Both the position numbers and the translations under genes were made by a program. The notes under the pieces are model-generated. The model did no database searches, was not told where the DNA came from, and saw only the letters and a program-made list of their open reading frames with translations. From an uncultured Oscillospiraceae bacterium (GTDB lineage Bacteria; Bacillota; Clostridia; Oscillospirales; Oscillospiraceae): 23,336 nt of DNA. The stretch covers positions 1 through 23,336 of the forward strand of contig CAKTQV010000019.1 in assembly GCA_934597255.1 (NCBI GenBank), written 5' to 3'. Below are positions 16,999 to 23,336 of the stretch, in pieces; within the stretch, counting starts at the first letter, position 1; every line of letters begins with the position of its first letter.

Positions 16999-18254
16999 AC
17001 TGTGAGATACTTTCCGTCGGCACGGAGCTTCTGCTCGGCTCGACGGTCAATACGGACGCGGCCGATCTGAGCGTGATGCTGGCGGAGATGGGCGTGAACG
17101 TATATTGGCACAGCGTCGTCGGGGACAACCCCGTCCGGCTGCGCGAGGCGGTGAACATCGCGCGCGGCCGCGCCGATCTGATCGTCACGACCGGCGGCCT
17201 CGGGCCGACCTGCGACGATCTGACGAAAAACGTGCTGGCCGAGGCGTTCGGTCTTTCCATGGAATATCATCCCGAGGAGGAGGCCTACATCCGCGCGCGT
17301 CTGGCGGCGAACGGCCGGCCCTTTACGGAGAACAATCTTCAGCAGGCGTGGCTTCCCGCGGGGAGCGACGTGCTGCACAACGACTGGGGCACGGCGCCCG
17401 GCTGCGCGTTTGAGGCCGGCGGCGTGACCGTCGTCATGCTGCCCGGCCCGCCGCGCGAGTGCGACAGCCTGTTCCGCCATGTGGCGCGGCCGTGGCTTGC
17501 CGCGCGCGCTGCGGACGGCGGCGCCATCGTCAGCCGGAATCTGCGCATTTTCGGTCTGGGAGAGAGCGATGTGGAGGACCGGCTGCGTGCGCGGATGCTT
17601 GCGATGCGCAATCCCACGCTCGCGCCCTACGCCAAGGAGGCGGAGGTGATCCTGCGCGTGACGGCCAAGGCCGCGAGCGCCGCGGAGGCCGCCGCGCTGT
17701 GCGAGCCGGAGGTGGAGCGTCTGCGGCAGGAGCTGGGCAGCTATGTCTACGGCGTGGACGAGCCGAGCCTGGAGGCGCTGTGCCTGCGCCTTCTGACGGA
17801 GCGGGGCATGACCTTCGCTGCGGCGGAGAGCTGCACCGGCGGGCTTTTGTCCAAGCGCCTGACGGACGTGCCCGGCGCGTCGGCCGCGTTTCTCGGCGGC
17901 GGCGTCACCTATACCGAGGCGGTCAAGGAACGGCTGGCGCTCGTGCCGGCGGAGACCATCGAACGCTTCGGCGTCGTCAGCCGCGAGGTGGCGCTTGCCA
18001 TGGCGCGCGGCATACGCGAAAATCTATCCGCCGATTTCGGCGCCGGCATCACGGGACTGGCGGGGCCGGACGGCGACGGCGTGCATCCCGTCGGGACGAT
18101 CTTCATCGCGCTGGCGGGGCCGGACGGCGAATTCTGCCGCCGGATGAACGGCGGCGTGGGGCGCACGCGCAACCGCCTCATGGCGGCCAATCACGCGCTC
18201 GATATGCTCAGAAGATATTTGACCGGGCTGCCGGTCGTTGAGGAGGAAATATAA
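16995..18254 (+). CDS. cinA: CinA: competence/damage-inducible protein, NMN deamidase domain
   Basis: This 419-residue protein joins an N-terminal molybdopterin-binding-like domain (1 to about 170; EILSVGTELLLGSTVNTDA, TTGGLGPTCDDLT) to a C-terminal PncC-type amidohydrolase (about 250-415). The latter has AAAESCTGGLLSKRLTDVPGAS, GVVSREVALAMARGIRE and GITGLAGPDGDG. Both halves look complete. The family recycles pyridine nucleotides (ADP-ribose or NMN) and in some bacteria is induced in competence. It overlaps thiI by 4 nt. Its closeness to comM is interesting, but no DNA uptake gene is present here. Confidence 0.95.
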   Translation: MNCEILSVGTELLLGSTVNTDAADLSVMLAEMGVNVYWHSVVGDNPVRLREAVNIARGRADLIVTTGGLGPTCDDLTKNVLAEAFGLSMEYHPEEEAYIRARLAANGRPFTENNLQQAWLPAGSDVLHNDWGTAPGCAFEAGGVTVVMLPGPPRECDSLFRHVARPWLAARAADGGAIVSRNLRIFGLGESDVEDRLRARMLAMRNPTLAPYAKEAEVILRVTAKAASAAEAAALCEPEVERLRQELGSYVYGVDEPSLEALCLRLLTERGMTFAAAESCTGGLLSKRLTDVPGASAAFLGGGVTYTEAVKERLALVPAETIERFGVVSREVALAMARGIRENLSADFGAGITGLAGPDGDGVHPVGTIFIALAGPDGEFCRRMNGGVGRTRNRLMAANHALDMLRRYLTGLPVVEEEI

Positions 18255-18257
18255 AAA

Positions 18258-18812
18258 ATGACCTATGACATTGATATTGCCGGAATGCACCGGGATCTTC
18301 CCATCTTTCCGCTCAATGACAGTCTCGCCATCGGCGCGTTCGTCATATTCGGCGACGTGGAGCTGACGGTGCACTGCGCCAGAGAGCTGCTGAAGGAAAT
18401 GCCGGAGTGCGACTATCTGATCGCGCCCGAGGCGAAGGCGATCCCGCTGGTGTATGAGATGAGCCGGCAGAGCGGCGTGAAGTATCTGCTGGCGCGCAAA
18501 AAGGCCAAGGCCTACATGTCCGGCGTGTTTGAAGTGAAGGTCAAGTCCATCACCACCGAGGGCGACCAGACGCTCGTGATCGACACGGCGGACGCCGAGG
18601 CCATGGCCGGAAAGCGCATCGTGATTGTGGACGACGTGATCTCCACGGGGGAGAGCCTGCACGCGATGGAGGAGCTGGTGAACCGGGCCGGCGGCAACAT
18701 CGTGGCGCGCATGGCGGTCCTGGCCGAGGGCGACGCCATCGAGCGCCCCGACATCACCGTGCTGGCGCCGCTGCCGCTGTTCCACGCCGACGGCACGCCC
18801 ATCGCCGGGTAA
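18258..18812 (+). CDS. Purine phosphoribosyltransferase, APRT-like
   Basis: This 184-residue type I phosphoribosyltransferase contains the PRPP-binding motif RIVIVDDVISTGESL (about residues 120-134). APRT-like upstream elements are present: CDYLIAPEAKAIPLVYEMS and LLARKKAKAY. Enzymes of this group convert a free purine base and PRPP to the nucleotide. It is longer at the N-terminus than many APRTs, and exact base specificity cannot be read off by eye, so no symbol is given. AGGAGG (18241-18246) lies inside the end of cinA; the gap to cinA is 3 nt. It is the last gene of the operon. Confidence 0.85.
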   Translation: MTYDIDIAGMHRDLPIFPLNDSLAIGAFVIFGDVELTVHCARELLKEMPECDYLIAPEAKAIPLVYEMSRQSGVKYLLARKKAKAYMSGVFEVKVKSITTEGDQTLVIDTADAEAMAGKRIVIVDDVISTGESLHAMEELVNRAGGNIVARMAVLAEGDAIERPDITVLAPLPLFHADGTPIAG

Positions 18813-18855
18813 AAAAGGGAAAAACAGGCGGCCGGGAGCAAGTCTCCCGGCCGCC
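18810..18855 (-). terminator. Intrinsic terminator for tadA
   Basis: A 12-bp perfect stem (18827-18838 with 18844-18855, loop CAAGT) is followed on the minus strand by a T-rich run (plus-strand A-rich 18811-18825). The plus-strand side has no T-run, so it mainly terminates tadA transcripts. It may still slow or stabilise the convergent phosphoribosyltransferase mRNA. Confidence 0.85.
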
Positions 18856-18882
18856 GATGCGCCATATATTTATAAACGCGCC

Positions 18883-19326
18883 TTATCGCCGCGCCTGAAA
18901 AAAGCGCCGCAGAAGCGCGGTGCTTTCCTCCTCGCGCACGCCGGCGTACACGGCGGGGGAAAAGCCGTAGTTTTCCGCGAACAGGTCGATCACGCTCCCG
19001 ACGGAGCCGCTTTTCGGCTCGCGCGCGCCGTATACAAGGCGGCCGATGCGCGCGTTCAGGATCGCGCCGGCGCACATGGGGCACGGCTCGAGCGTTACAT
19101 ACAGCGTGCAGTCGTCCAGCCGCCAGCCGCCCCGCGCGGCGCAGGCGGCGTCGATGGCCTCGATCTCCGCGTGCGCGGTGGCGCTGCGCTCCTCGCGGCG
19201 GTTGCGGCCCCGGCCGATCACCCGGCCGTCCGCGTCCGCGACGACCGCGCCCACCGGCACCTCGCCGGCGGCCGCCGCCTCCCTGGCCAATTCCAGCGCA
19301 AGTCCCATATAATATTCTTTATCCAA
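18883..19326 (-). CDS. tadA: tRNA adenosine(34) deaminase TadA
   Basis: This 147-residue zinc deaminase makes inosine at the wobble position of tRNA-Arg. It carries the catalytic HAE (TAHAEIEAID) and the zinc site EPCPMCAGAI, preceded by GEVPVGAVV. Length and N-terminus fit the family when translation begins at TTG (19326), giving MDKEYYMGLALELA. The internal ATG at 19308 would cut six residues and has a poor ribosome binding site, whereas GGAGG lies 9 nt before the TTG on the minus strand. The gene diverges from mntP with only 14 bp between start codons. Confidence 0.93.
   Translation of the reverse strand: MDKEYYMGLALELAREAAAAGEVPVGAVVADADGRVIGRGRNRREERSATAHAEIEAIDAACAARGGWRLDDCTLYVTLEPCPMCAGAILNARIGRLVYGAREPKSGSVGSVIDLFAENYGFSPAVYAGVREEESTALLRRFFQARR
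19284..19313 (+). promoter_or_regulatory. Candidate mntP promoter inside tadA
   Basis: A perfect TATAAT (19308-19313) is preceded after 18 bp by the partial -35 box TGGCCA (19284-19289). Transcription would start near 19320, about 20 nt before the mntP ATG. The box lies within the first codons of tadA on the opposite strand. Confidence 0.5.
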
Positions 19327-19340
19327 AGGAGAACACCTCC
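19325..19340. promoter_or_regulatory. Overlapping divergent ribosome binding sites of tadA and mntP
   Basis: The plus strand carries AAAGGAG (19325-19331) nine nt before the mntP ATG at 19341. The minus strand carries GGAGG (19340-19336) nine nt before the tadA TTG at 19326. Together GGAGAACACCTCC (19328-19340) is a GGAG/CTCC palindrome serving both genes. Confidence 0.7.
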
Positions 19341-19940
19341 ATGCTCTTTGCGATTTTGACCGGGCTGAGCCTTTCCATGGACGCCTTCGCCATCTCCGTG
19401 ACCAACGGCATGACCATGAAGGGCTTCCGCTTCCGCCATGCCGTCGTCATGGCGCTGTATTTCGGCGCGTTTCAGTTTCTTATGCCGCTGGCCGGCAGCT
19501 TCCTGGCCGGGCGCGTCGCCGTGTACGCGCAGACCATCGCGCCGTTCATTTCCTTCGCGCTGCTCGCGTTCATCGGCGGGCGGATGCTGCTGGAGGGGAT
19601 CAAGGCGATCCGCCGCGGGGAGCAGACGGACGAGAGCGGCTCGGCCTCGGCCTTTTCCGGCGGCCGGCTGGATCATAAAAAGCTCGTGGCTCTGGCCGTC
19701 GCCACCAGCATCGACGCTCTGGCCGTCGGCGTGGCGATGGGCATCGACCCGGACTACTGCGGCGGGCTCGGCCTGGTCGCGGCCAGCGCCGTGATCGGCG
19801 TCGTGACGTTTTTTGTCTGCCTTGCCGGGTGCTACGGCGGGAGGCTCATCCCGCGCCTCTCCGGCGAAAAGGCGGAGACGCTCGGCGGCGCGATCCTGAT
19901 CGCCATCGGCATAAAGCTGCTCGTTTCCGGGCTGCTGTGA
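19341..19940 (+). CDS. mntP: Manganese efflux pump MntP
   Basis: This 199-residue, six-span membrane protein exports Mn(II). The two internally repeated halves each carry the family's acidic motif: LSLSMDAFAISVTNG (about residues 9-23) and VATSIDALAVGVAMG (about 119-133). Length and the hydrophilic middle loop (IRRGEQTDESGSAS) are as expected. AAAGGAG precedes the ATG. No yybP-ykoY manganese riboswitch fits in the 14-bp space to tadA, so any Mn control would have to act at the promoter or further upstream. Confidence 0.93.
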   Translation: MLFAILTGLSLSMDAFAISVTNGMTMKGFRFRHAVVMALYFGAFQFLMPLAGSFLAGRVAVYAQTIAPFISFALLAFIGGRMLLEGIKAIRRGEQTDESGSASAFSGGRLDHKKLVALAVATSIDALAVGVAMGIDPDYCGGLGLVAASAVIGVVTFFVCLAGCYGGRLIPRLSGEKAETLGGAILIAIGIKLLVSGLL

Positions 19941-19961
19941 GCATTAAGAAAAAACGGTCTG

Positions 19962-19995
19962 AAAAGCCCGGCGCCTGAACAGCGCCGGGCTTTTT
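19962..19995. terminator. Bidirectional intrinsic terminator between mntP and pta
   Basis: A perfect 13-bp stem, AAAAGCCCGGCGC (19962-19974) with GCGCCGGGCTTTT (19982-19994), is closed by a 7-nt loop. Five T follow on the plus strand (19991-19995). A-rich sequence on the left (19948-19965) gives T-richness on the minus strand. It serves convergent mntP and pta. Confidence 0.9.
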
Positions 19996-20014
19996 GCGGA
20001 CCGGAAGGCAGGTC

Positions 20015-20992
20015 TTACAGGGCCTGCGAGGCGGTGATGATGGACATCTTATAGACCTCGTCGGCCACGCAGCCGCGGGACAGGTCGTTGATGGGGGCGT
20101 TGAGCCCGAGCAGCAGCGGGCCGTAGGCCGCGAAGCCGCCGAAGCGCTGGGCGATCTTGTAGCCGATGTTGCCGGCGTTGACGTCCGGGAAGATGAAGGT
20201 GTTGGCATAGCCGGCCACGGGGCTGCCGGGGAACTTGAGCTGGCCGACGGTGGGGGAGACGGCCGCGTCAAACTGCATCTCGCCGTCCACGGGGACGTCG
20301 GGCATGGCTTCCTTCGCGCGGGCGCAGGCGTTGTGCATGAGCGTGACGGAGTCGTCCTTGGCGGAGCCCTTGGTGGAGAAGCTCAGGAAGGCGACCTTCG
20401 GGTCGATGCCGAACTTCCTGGCGGCCTTGGCGGTCTCCACGGCGGATTCGACGAGCTGATCCTCGGTGGGGTGGATGGTGATGGCGCAGTCGCCCATGGC
20501 GTACTTTTCCTCCACGCCGTCCTTCTCACGGACGAGAATGAAGGCGCCGGACACGTTGGTGTTGCCGGGCTTGCACTTGATCAGCTGCAGCGCGGGACGC
20601 ACGGTGTCGGCGGTGGAGTAGGTGGCGCCGCCGAGTAGGCAGTCGGCCTTGCCCATCTTGACGAGCATGGTGCCGAAGTAGTTGCCCTTGAGCAGGTTCT
20701 TGCGGCAGTCCTCGGGCGTCATCTTGCCCTTGCGCAGCTCGACCATCTTCTCGACCATCGCGTCCATGCCCTCGTAGGTCTCCGGATCGAGGATCTCGAT
20801 GCCCTCGATGTCGAAGCCGCCGGCGGCGGCCGCGGCCTTGACCTCCTCGACGTTTCCGACGAGGATCGGGGTCAGGAAGCCCTCCTTCGCCAGCCGGGAG
20901 GCGGCGTAAAGGATGCGGGCGTCGGGGCCTTCGGTAAAGACGATGGTCTTTTTCTCTGCGGCTTTGAGAGCCTCTATCAGTTCTTCAAACAT
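20015..20992 (-). CDS. pta: Phosphate acetyltransferase
   Basis: This 325-residue enzyme interconverts acetyl-CoA and acetyl phosphate in the fermentative acetate pathway. Diagnostic stretches are TIVFTEGPDARIL, LLKGNYFGTMLVKMGKADCLLGGA (about residues 99-122), the CoA-region VAFLSFSTKGSAKDDS and DGEMQFDAAVSP, and the C-terminal FPDVNAGNIGYKIAQRFGGFAAYGPLLLGLN. The length is that of the short, single-domain Pta of Firmicutes. GGAGGG precedes the ATG on the minus strand. An acetate kinase gene is not adjacent in this window. Related phosphate butyryltransferases are possible but the motifs favour Pta. Confidence 0.94.
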   Translation of the reverse strand: MFEELIEALKAAEKKTIVFTEGPDARILYAASRLAKEGFLTPILVGNVEEVKAAAAAGGFDIEGIEILDPETYEGMDAMVEKMVELRKGKMTPEDCRKNLLKGNYFGTMLVKMGKADCLLGGATYSTADTVRPALQLIKCKPGNTNVSGAFILVREKDGVEEKYAMGDCAITIHPTEDQLVESAVETAKAARKFGIDPKVAFLSFSTKGSAKDDSVTLMHNACARAKEAMPDVPVDGEMQFDAAVSPTVGQLKFPGSPVAGYANTFIFPDVNAGNIGYKIAQRFGGFAAYGPLLLGLNAPINDLSRGCVADEVYKMSIITASQAL

Positions 20993-21028
20993 GTGTTTCC
21001 CTCCATGGTAAAATTTCTTCTGAAATTC

Positions 21029-21057
21029 ATGGTAGCACTTAGCTGACTAAATTGCAA
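21029..21057 (-). promoter_or_regulatory. Candidate pta promoter
   Basis: On the minus strand, TTGCAA (21057-21052) and TACCAT (21034-21029) are separated by 17 bp. This would start transcription near 21022, about 30 nt before the pta ATG. The -10 box is a four-of-six match. Confidence 0.55.
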
Positions 21058-21078
21058 GCGCCCGTCGAAAATTTGTTA

Positions 21079-21107
21079 TTTACAATATAGTGGTTTTCCT
21101 ATATAAT
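21079..21107 (+). promoter_or_regulatory. Sigma-A-type promoter for the XRE-lepA operon
   Basis: TTTACA (21079-21084) and a perfect TATAAT (21102-21107) are 17 bp apart. The predicted start near 21114 leaves about 43 nt before the ATG at 21157. Confidence 0.8.
21085..21104. promoter_or_regulatory. Candidate operator in the XRE-lepA promoter spacer
   Basis: ATATAG (21085-21090) and CTATAT (21099-21104) form a 6-8-6 inverted repeat filling the -35/-10 spacer and entering the -10 box. The adjacent gene encodes an XRE-type regulator, and such proteins often bind palindromes in their own promoter. Short AT-rich palindromes also arise by chance. Confidence 0.3.
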
Positions 21108-21156
21108 ACAGCTTGTTATCAACAGACGGAAGAAAAGAAGAAACGGAAGAGAGAAA

Positions 21157-21456
21157 ATGGAAAACACCTTTTGCCACATTCTGGCCGAGCTGCGCAAGGC
21201 GCGCGGCCTGTCCCAGCGCCATGCCGCCGCCGATCTGCAGATCAGCCAGGCGCTGCTGTCCCACTATGAAAACGGCGCGCGCGAGCCGGGGCTGCCGTTT
21301 GTCTGCCGCGCCTGCGACTACTACGGCGTGAGCGCGGATTATCTGCTCGGGCGGGAGAGCCGCGCCGACGCGGGCCGCGCGACGGATTCCCAGCTGAAAA
21401 GCATTGCCGCCCAGCTCCGCGAGCTGGCGGATATCGCGGAGAGCTATACGAAATGA
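21157..21456 (+). CDS. Small XRE-family transcriptional regulator
   Basis: This 99-residue protein has a complete Cro/CI-type helix-turn-helix at about residues 8-63 (ILAELRKARGLSQRHAAADL through CDYYGVSADYLLGRES). A short helical tail ending LRELADIAESYTK may mediate dimerisation. No other domain is present. The ATG follows GGAAGAGAG at a suitable distance, and the stop overlaps the lepA ATG by 4 nt, which makes it the first gene of a two-gene operon. Autoregulation is plausible from the palindrome at 21085-21104. Its other targets are unknown, and no phage genes are nearby. Confidence 0.88.
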   Translation: MENTFCHILAELRKARGLSQRHAAADLQISQALLSHYENGAREPGLPFVCRACDYYGVSADYLLGRESRADAGRATDSQLKSIAAQLRELADIAESYTK

Positions 21457-23240
21457 AGCAGGAAAACATTCGAAATTTTTCCATCATCGCGCACATCGAC
21501 CACGGAAAATCCACGCTGTCCGACCGGCTCATCGAGCTGACCGGCGCCGTGGACGAGCGGCAGATGAGCGATCAGATCCTGGACAACATGGATCTGGAAA
21601 AGGAGCGCGGCATCACCATCAAGGCCCGCGCCGCCACGCTTTACTGGAAGGGCTATGAGCTCAATCTCATCGACACGCCGGGCCATGTGGACTTCAACTA
21701 TGAGGTCTCGCGCTCGCTGGCGGCGTGCGAGGGGGCGGTGCTGGTCGTGGACGCCTCGCAGGGCGTCGAGGCGCAGACGCTCGCCAATACCTATCTCGCG
21801 CTCGACAGCGACCTGGAGATCCTGCCGGCCGTCAACAAGATCGACCTGCCGGCCGCCGATCCCAAGGCCGTAAAGACCGAGATCGAAGACATCATCGGCA
21901 TCCCCGCCATGGACGCGCCGGAGATATCCGCCAAAACGGGCCTGAACGTGGAGAGCGTTCTGGACGCCATTCTGGAGACGATCCCCGCGCCGAAGGGCGA
22001 CCCGGACGCGCCGCTCAAGGCGCTCGTGTTCGACAGCCAGTACGACAGCTACCGCGGCGTCATCGTGCTCGTGCGGCTCAAGGACGGGCGGCTGCGCCGG
22101 GACATGGACGTGAAGTTCATGGCGACGGGCGCGAGCTACCGCATTGTGGAGCTGGGGCGGCTGCTGCCGACGCGCTTTGAGCCGTGCGACGAGCTGACCG
22201 CCGGCGAGGTCGGCTATTTCACGGCCAGCATCAAAAACGTCCGGGATACGCAGGTCGGCGACACGGTCACCGACGCGCAGACGCCGGCGTCCGAGCCGCT
22301 GCCCGGCTACCGCCCGGCCCGCTCGATGGTGTACTGCGGCATCTACCCCGAGGACGGCTCGAAATATCCCGATCTGCGCGACGCGCTGGAGAAGCTGGAG
22401 CTGAACGATTCGTCGCTGCACTATGAGCCGGAAAGCTCCGTGGCGCTGGGGTTCGGCTTCCGCTGCGGCTTTCTCGGCATGCTGCATCTGGAGATCGTGC
22501 AGGAGCGGCTGGAGCGGGAGTTTGACCTTGATCTGGTCACGACGCTGCCGTCCGTGGTATACGAGCTGGAGATGACCGACGGCTCCGTCCGCCACATCTC
22601 CAACCCCCACGATTTTCCGGACGCCGGCTCCGTCGCCGAGGCGCGCGAGCCCTATGTCCATCTGTCCGTCATCACGCCCAACGAGTTTGTCGGCAACATC
22701 ATGCCCCTGTGTCAGGACCGCCGCGGCGTGTACCGCGATATGCAGTATCTGGACCAGCGGCTCGTGGAGCTGCGGTACGAGGTGCCGCTCGGCGAGATCA
22801 TCTACGACTTTTTTGACACGCTCAAGGCGCGCACCAAGGGCTATGCCTCCATGGATTACGAGTTTTCCGAATACAAGCCGTCCGATCTCGTCAAGGTCGA
22901 TCTGCTCCTCAACGGCGATCAGGTGGACGCGCTCAGCTTCATCGCCCACCGCGACAAGGCGTATCCCCGGGCGCGGCGGCTGTGCGAAAAGCTCAAGGAG
23001 AACATCCCGCGCCAGCTGTTCGAGGTGCCTATCCAGGCGGCCATCGGCGGCAAGATCATTGCCCGCGAAACGGTCAAGGCCATGCGCAAGGACGTTCTGG
23101 CCAAGTGCTACGGCGGCGACATCACGCGCAAGAAGAAGCTGCTGGAAAAGCAGAAGGAGGGCAAGAAGAAAATGCGCTCCCTCGGCTCGGTTCAGCTTCC
23201 GACGGAGGCGTTTCTCGCCGTGCTCAAGCTTGACGAATGA
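21453..23240 (+). CDS. lepA: Elongation factor 4 (LepA), back-translocating GTPase
   Basis: This 595-residue translational GTPase is complete. G1 is AHIDHGKST (13-21), the switch region RGITIKARA and G3 DTPGHVDF follow, G4 is NKIDLP and G5 SAKTG. Domain II and the EF-G-like domains III and V come next, the latter with LGFGFRCGFLGMLHLEI and GYASMDYEF. The LepA-specific C-terminal domain ends with GGDITRKKKLLEKQKEGKKKMRSLG. EF4 acts on stalled or mistranslocated ribosomes. It overlaps the XRE gene by 4 nt, so its expression likely depends on the regulator's translation. A strong terminator follows directly. Confidence 0.97.
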   Translation: MKQENIRNFSIIAHIDHGKSTLSDRLIELTGAVDERQMSDQILDNMDLEKERGITIKARAATLYWKGYELNLIDTPGHVDFNYEVSRSLAACEGAVLVVDASQGVEAQTLANTYLALDSDLEILPAVNKIDLPAADPKAVKTEIEDIIGIPAMDAPEISAKTGLNVESVLDAILETIPAPKGDPDAPLKALVFDSQYDSYRGVIVLVRLKDGRLRRDMDVKFMATGASYRIVELGRLLPTRFEPCDELTAGEVGYFTASIKNVRDTQVGDTVTDAQTPASEPLPGYRPARSMVYCGIYPEDGSKYPDLRDALEKLELNDSSLHYEPESSVALGFGFRCGFLGMLHLEIVQERLEREFDLDLVTTLPSVVYELEMTDGSVRHISNPHDFPDAGSVAEAREPYVHLSVITPNEFVGNIMPLCQDRRGVYRDMQYLDQRLVELRYEVPLGEIIYDFFDTLKARTKGYASMDYEFSEYKPSDLVKVDLLLNGDQVDALSFIAHRDKAYPRARRLCEKLKENIPRQLFEVPIQAAIGGKIIARETVKAMRKDVLAKCYGGDITRKKKLLEKQKEGKKKMRSLGSVQLPTEAFLAVLKLDE

Positions 23241-23290
23241 AAAAATACGGCCTGGCTCCCTTCTGCGGAGACAGGCCGTATTTTTATTTT
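23241..23290. terminator. Bidirectional intrinsic terminator after lepA
   Basis: A 14-bp perfect stem (23241-23254 with 23272-23285) continues inward as CTCC/GGAG after one mismatch. It is followed by T-rich sequence on the plus strand and preceded by an A-run giving T on the minus strand. It starts at the base after the lepA stop. Confidence 0.9.
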
Positions 23291-23336
23291 TCCGTGAGCC
23301 CCGCCTTCTGCAGAGCGAGAACGATCGGCGGGATGA
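23284..23336 (-). CDS. C-terminal end of an unidentified minus-strand gene (partial)
   Basis: Reading the minus strand from the window edge gives sixteen residues ending LALQKAGLTEK and a TAA stop (23286-23284). It sits right where a convergent gene would end, sharing its stop with the bidirectional terminator. The fragment is too short to identify. It is supported by the context of a two-way terminator and coding-like codons, not by homology. Confidence 0.4.
   Translation of the reverse strand, partial: IPPIVLALQKAGLTEK

Noticed and set aside
21444..22949. 501-codon minus-strand open frame opposite lepA
   Set aside because: Antisense shadow of a complete LepA.

Overview
This is a gene-dense, GC-rich stretch of core chromosome. 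The Firmicutes-type primosome pair (DnaD plus a DnaI/DnaC-like loader), a short ThiI, MreC/MreD/PBP2 and a THF riboswitch in front of a FolT-type ECF transporter component point to a high-GC clostridium, probably Oscillospiraceae-like. That placement is inference from gene content and style; I see no rRNA or other decisive marker. There is no sign of a prophage, transposon, plasmid gene or CRISPR array.

Layout. (1) Positions 1-1183, plus strand: a structured leader, a THF riboswitch (about 134-231), folT and ruvX/yqgF, ending in a bidirectional terminator. (2) 1230-4199, minus strand: dnaD, a dnaI/dnaC-like helicase loader and a DUF2804 gene in a tight operon. (3) 4231-4324: back-to-back promoters divide this from a plus-strand operon, 4483-10669, of a U32-family protein (RlhA-like), maf, mreC, mreD and PBP2. 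(4) 10750-18812, plus strand: a methylglyoxal-synthase-like gene, hisS, aspS, comM/yifB, thiI, cinA and a purine phosphoribosyltransferase, mostly joined by 4-nt overlaps. (5) 18883-19326 minus (tadA) and 19341-19940 plus (mntP) diverge, with only 14 bp between the start codons. (6) 20015-20992 minus: pta. (7) 21157-23240 plus: a small XRE regulator overlapping lepA, then a terminator and the tail of a minus-strand gene at the right edge.

Functionally the window combines folate uptake under folate feedback, helicase loading, elongasome cell-wall synthesis, aminoacyl-tRNA supply and tRNA/ribosome modification (HisRS, AspRS, ThiI, TadA, the U32 protein, LepA), DNA uptake/recombination accessories (ComM, CinA, YqgF), acetate metabolism (Pta) and manganese export.

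No wholly new system is evident. The points most worth a second look are: an MgsA-family protein in which three catalytic residues are replaced; the riboswitch whose P1 helix reaches the folT ribosome binding site; the tadA/mntP start region with both Shine-Dalgarno sequences in one palindrome; an XRE regulator translationally coupled to lepA; DUF2804 coupled to the helicase loader; and a short hairpin repeat shared by two leaders. All homology calls come from reading protein motifs by eye; no database was searched.
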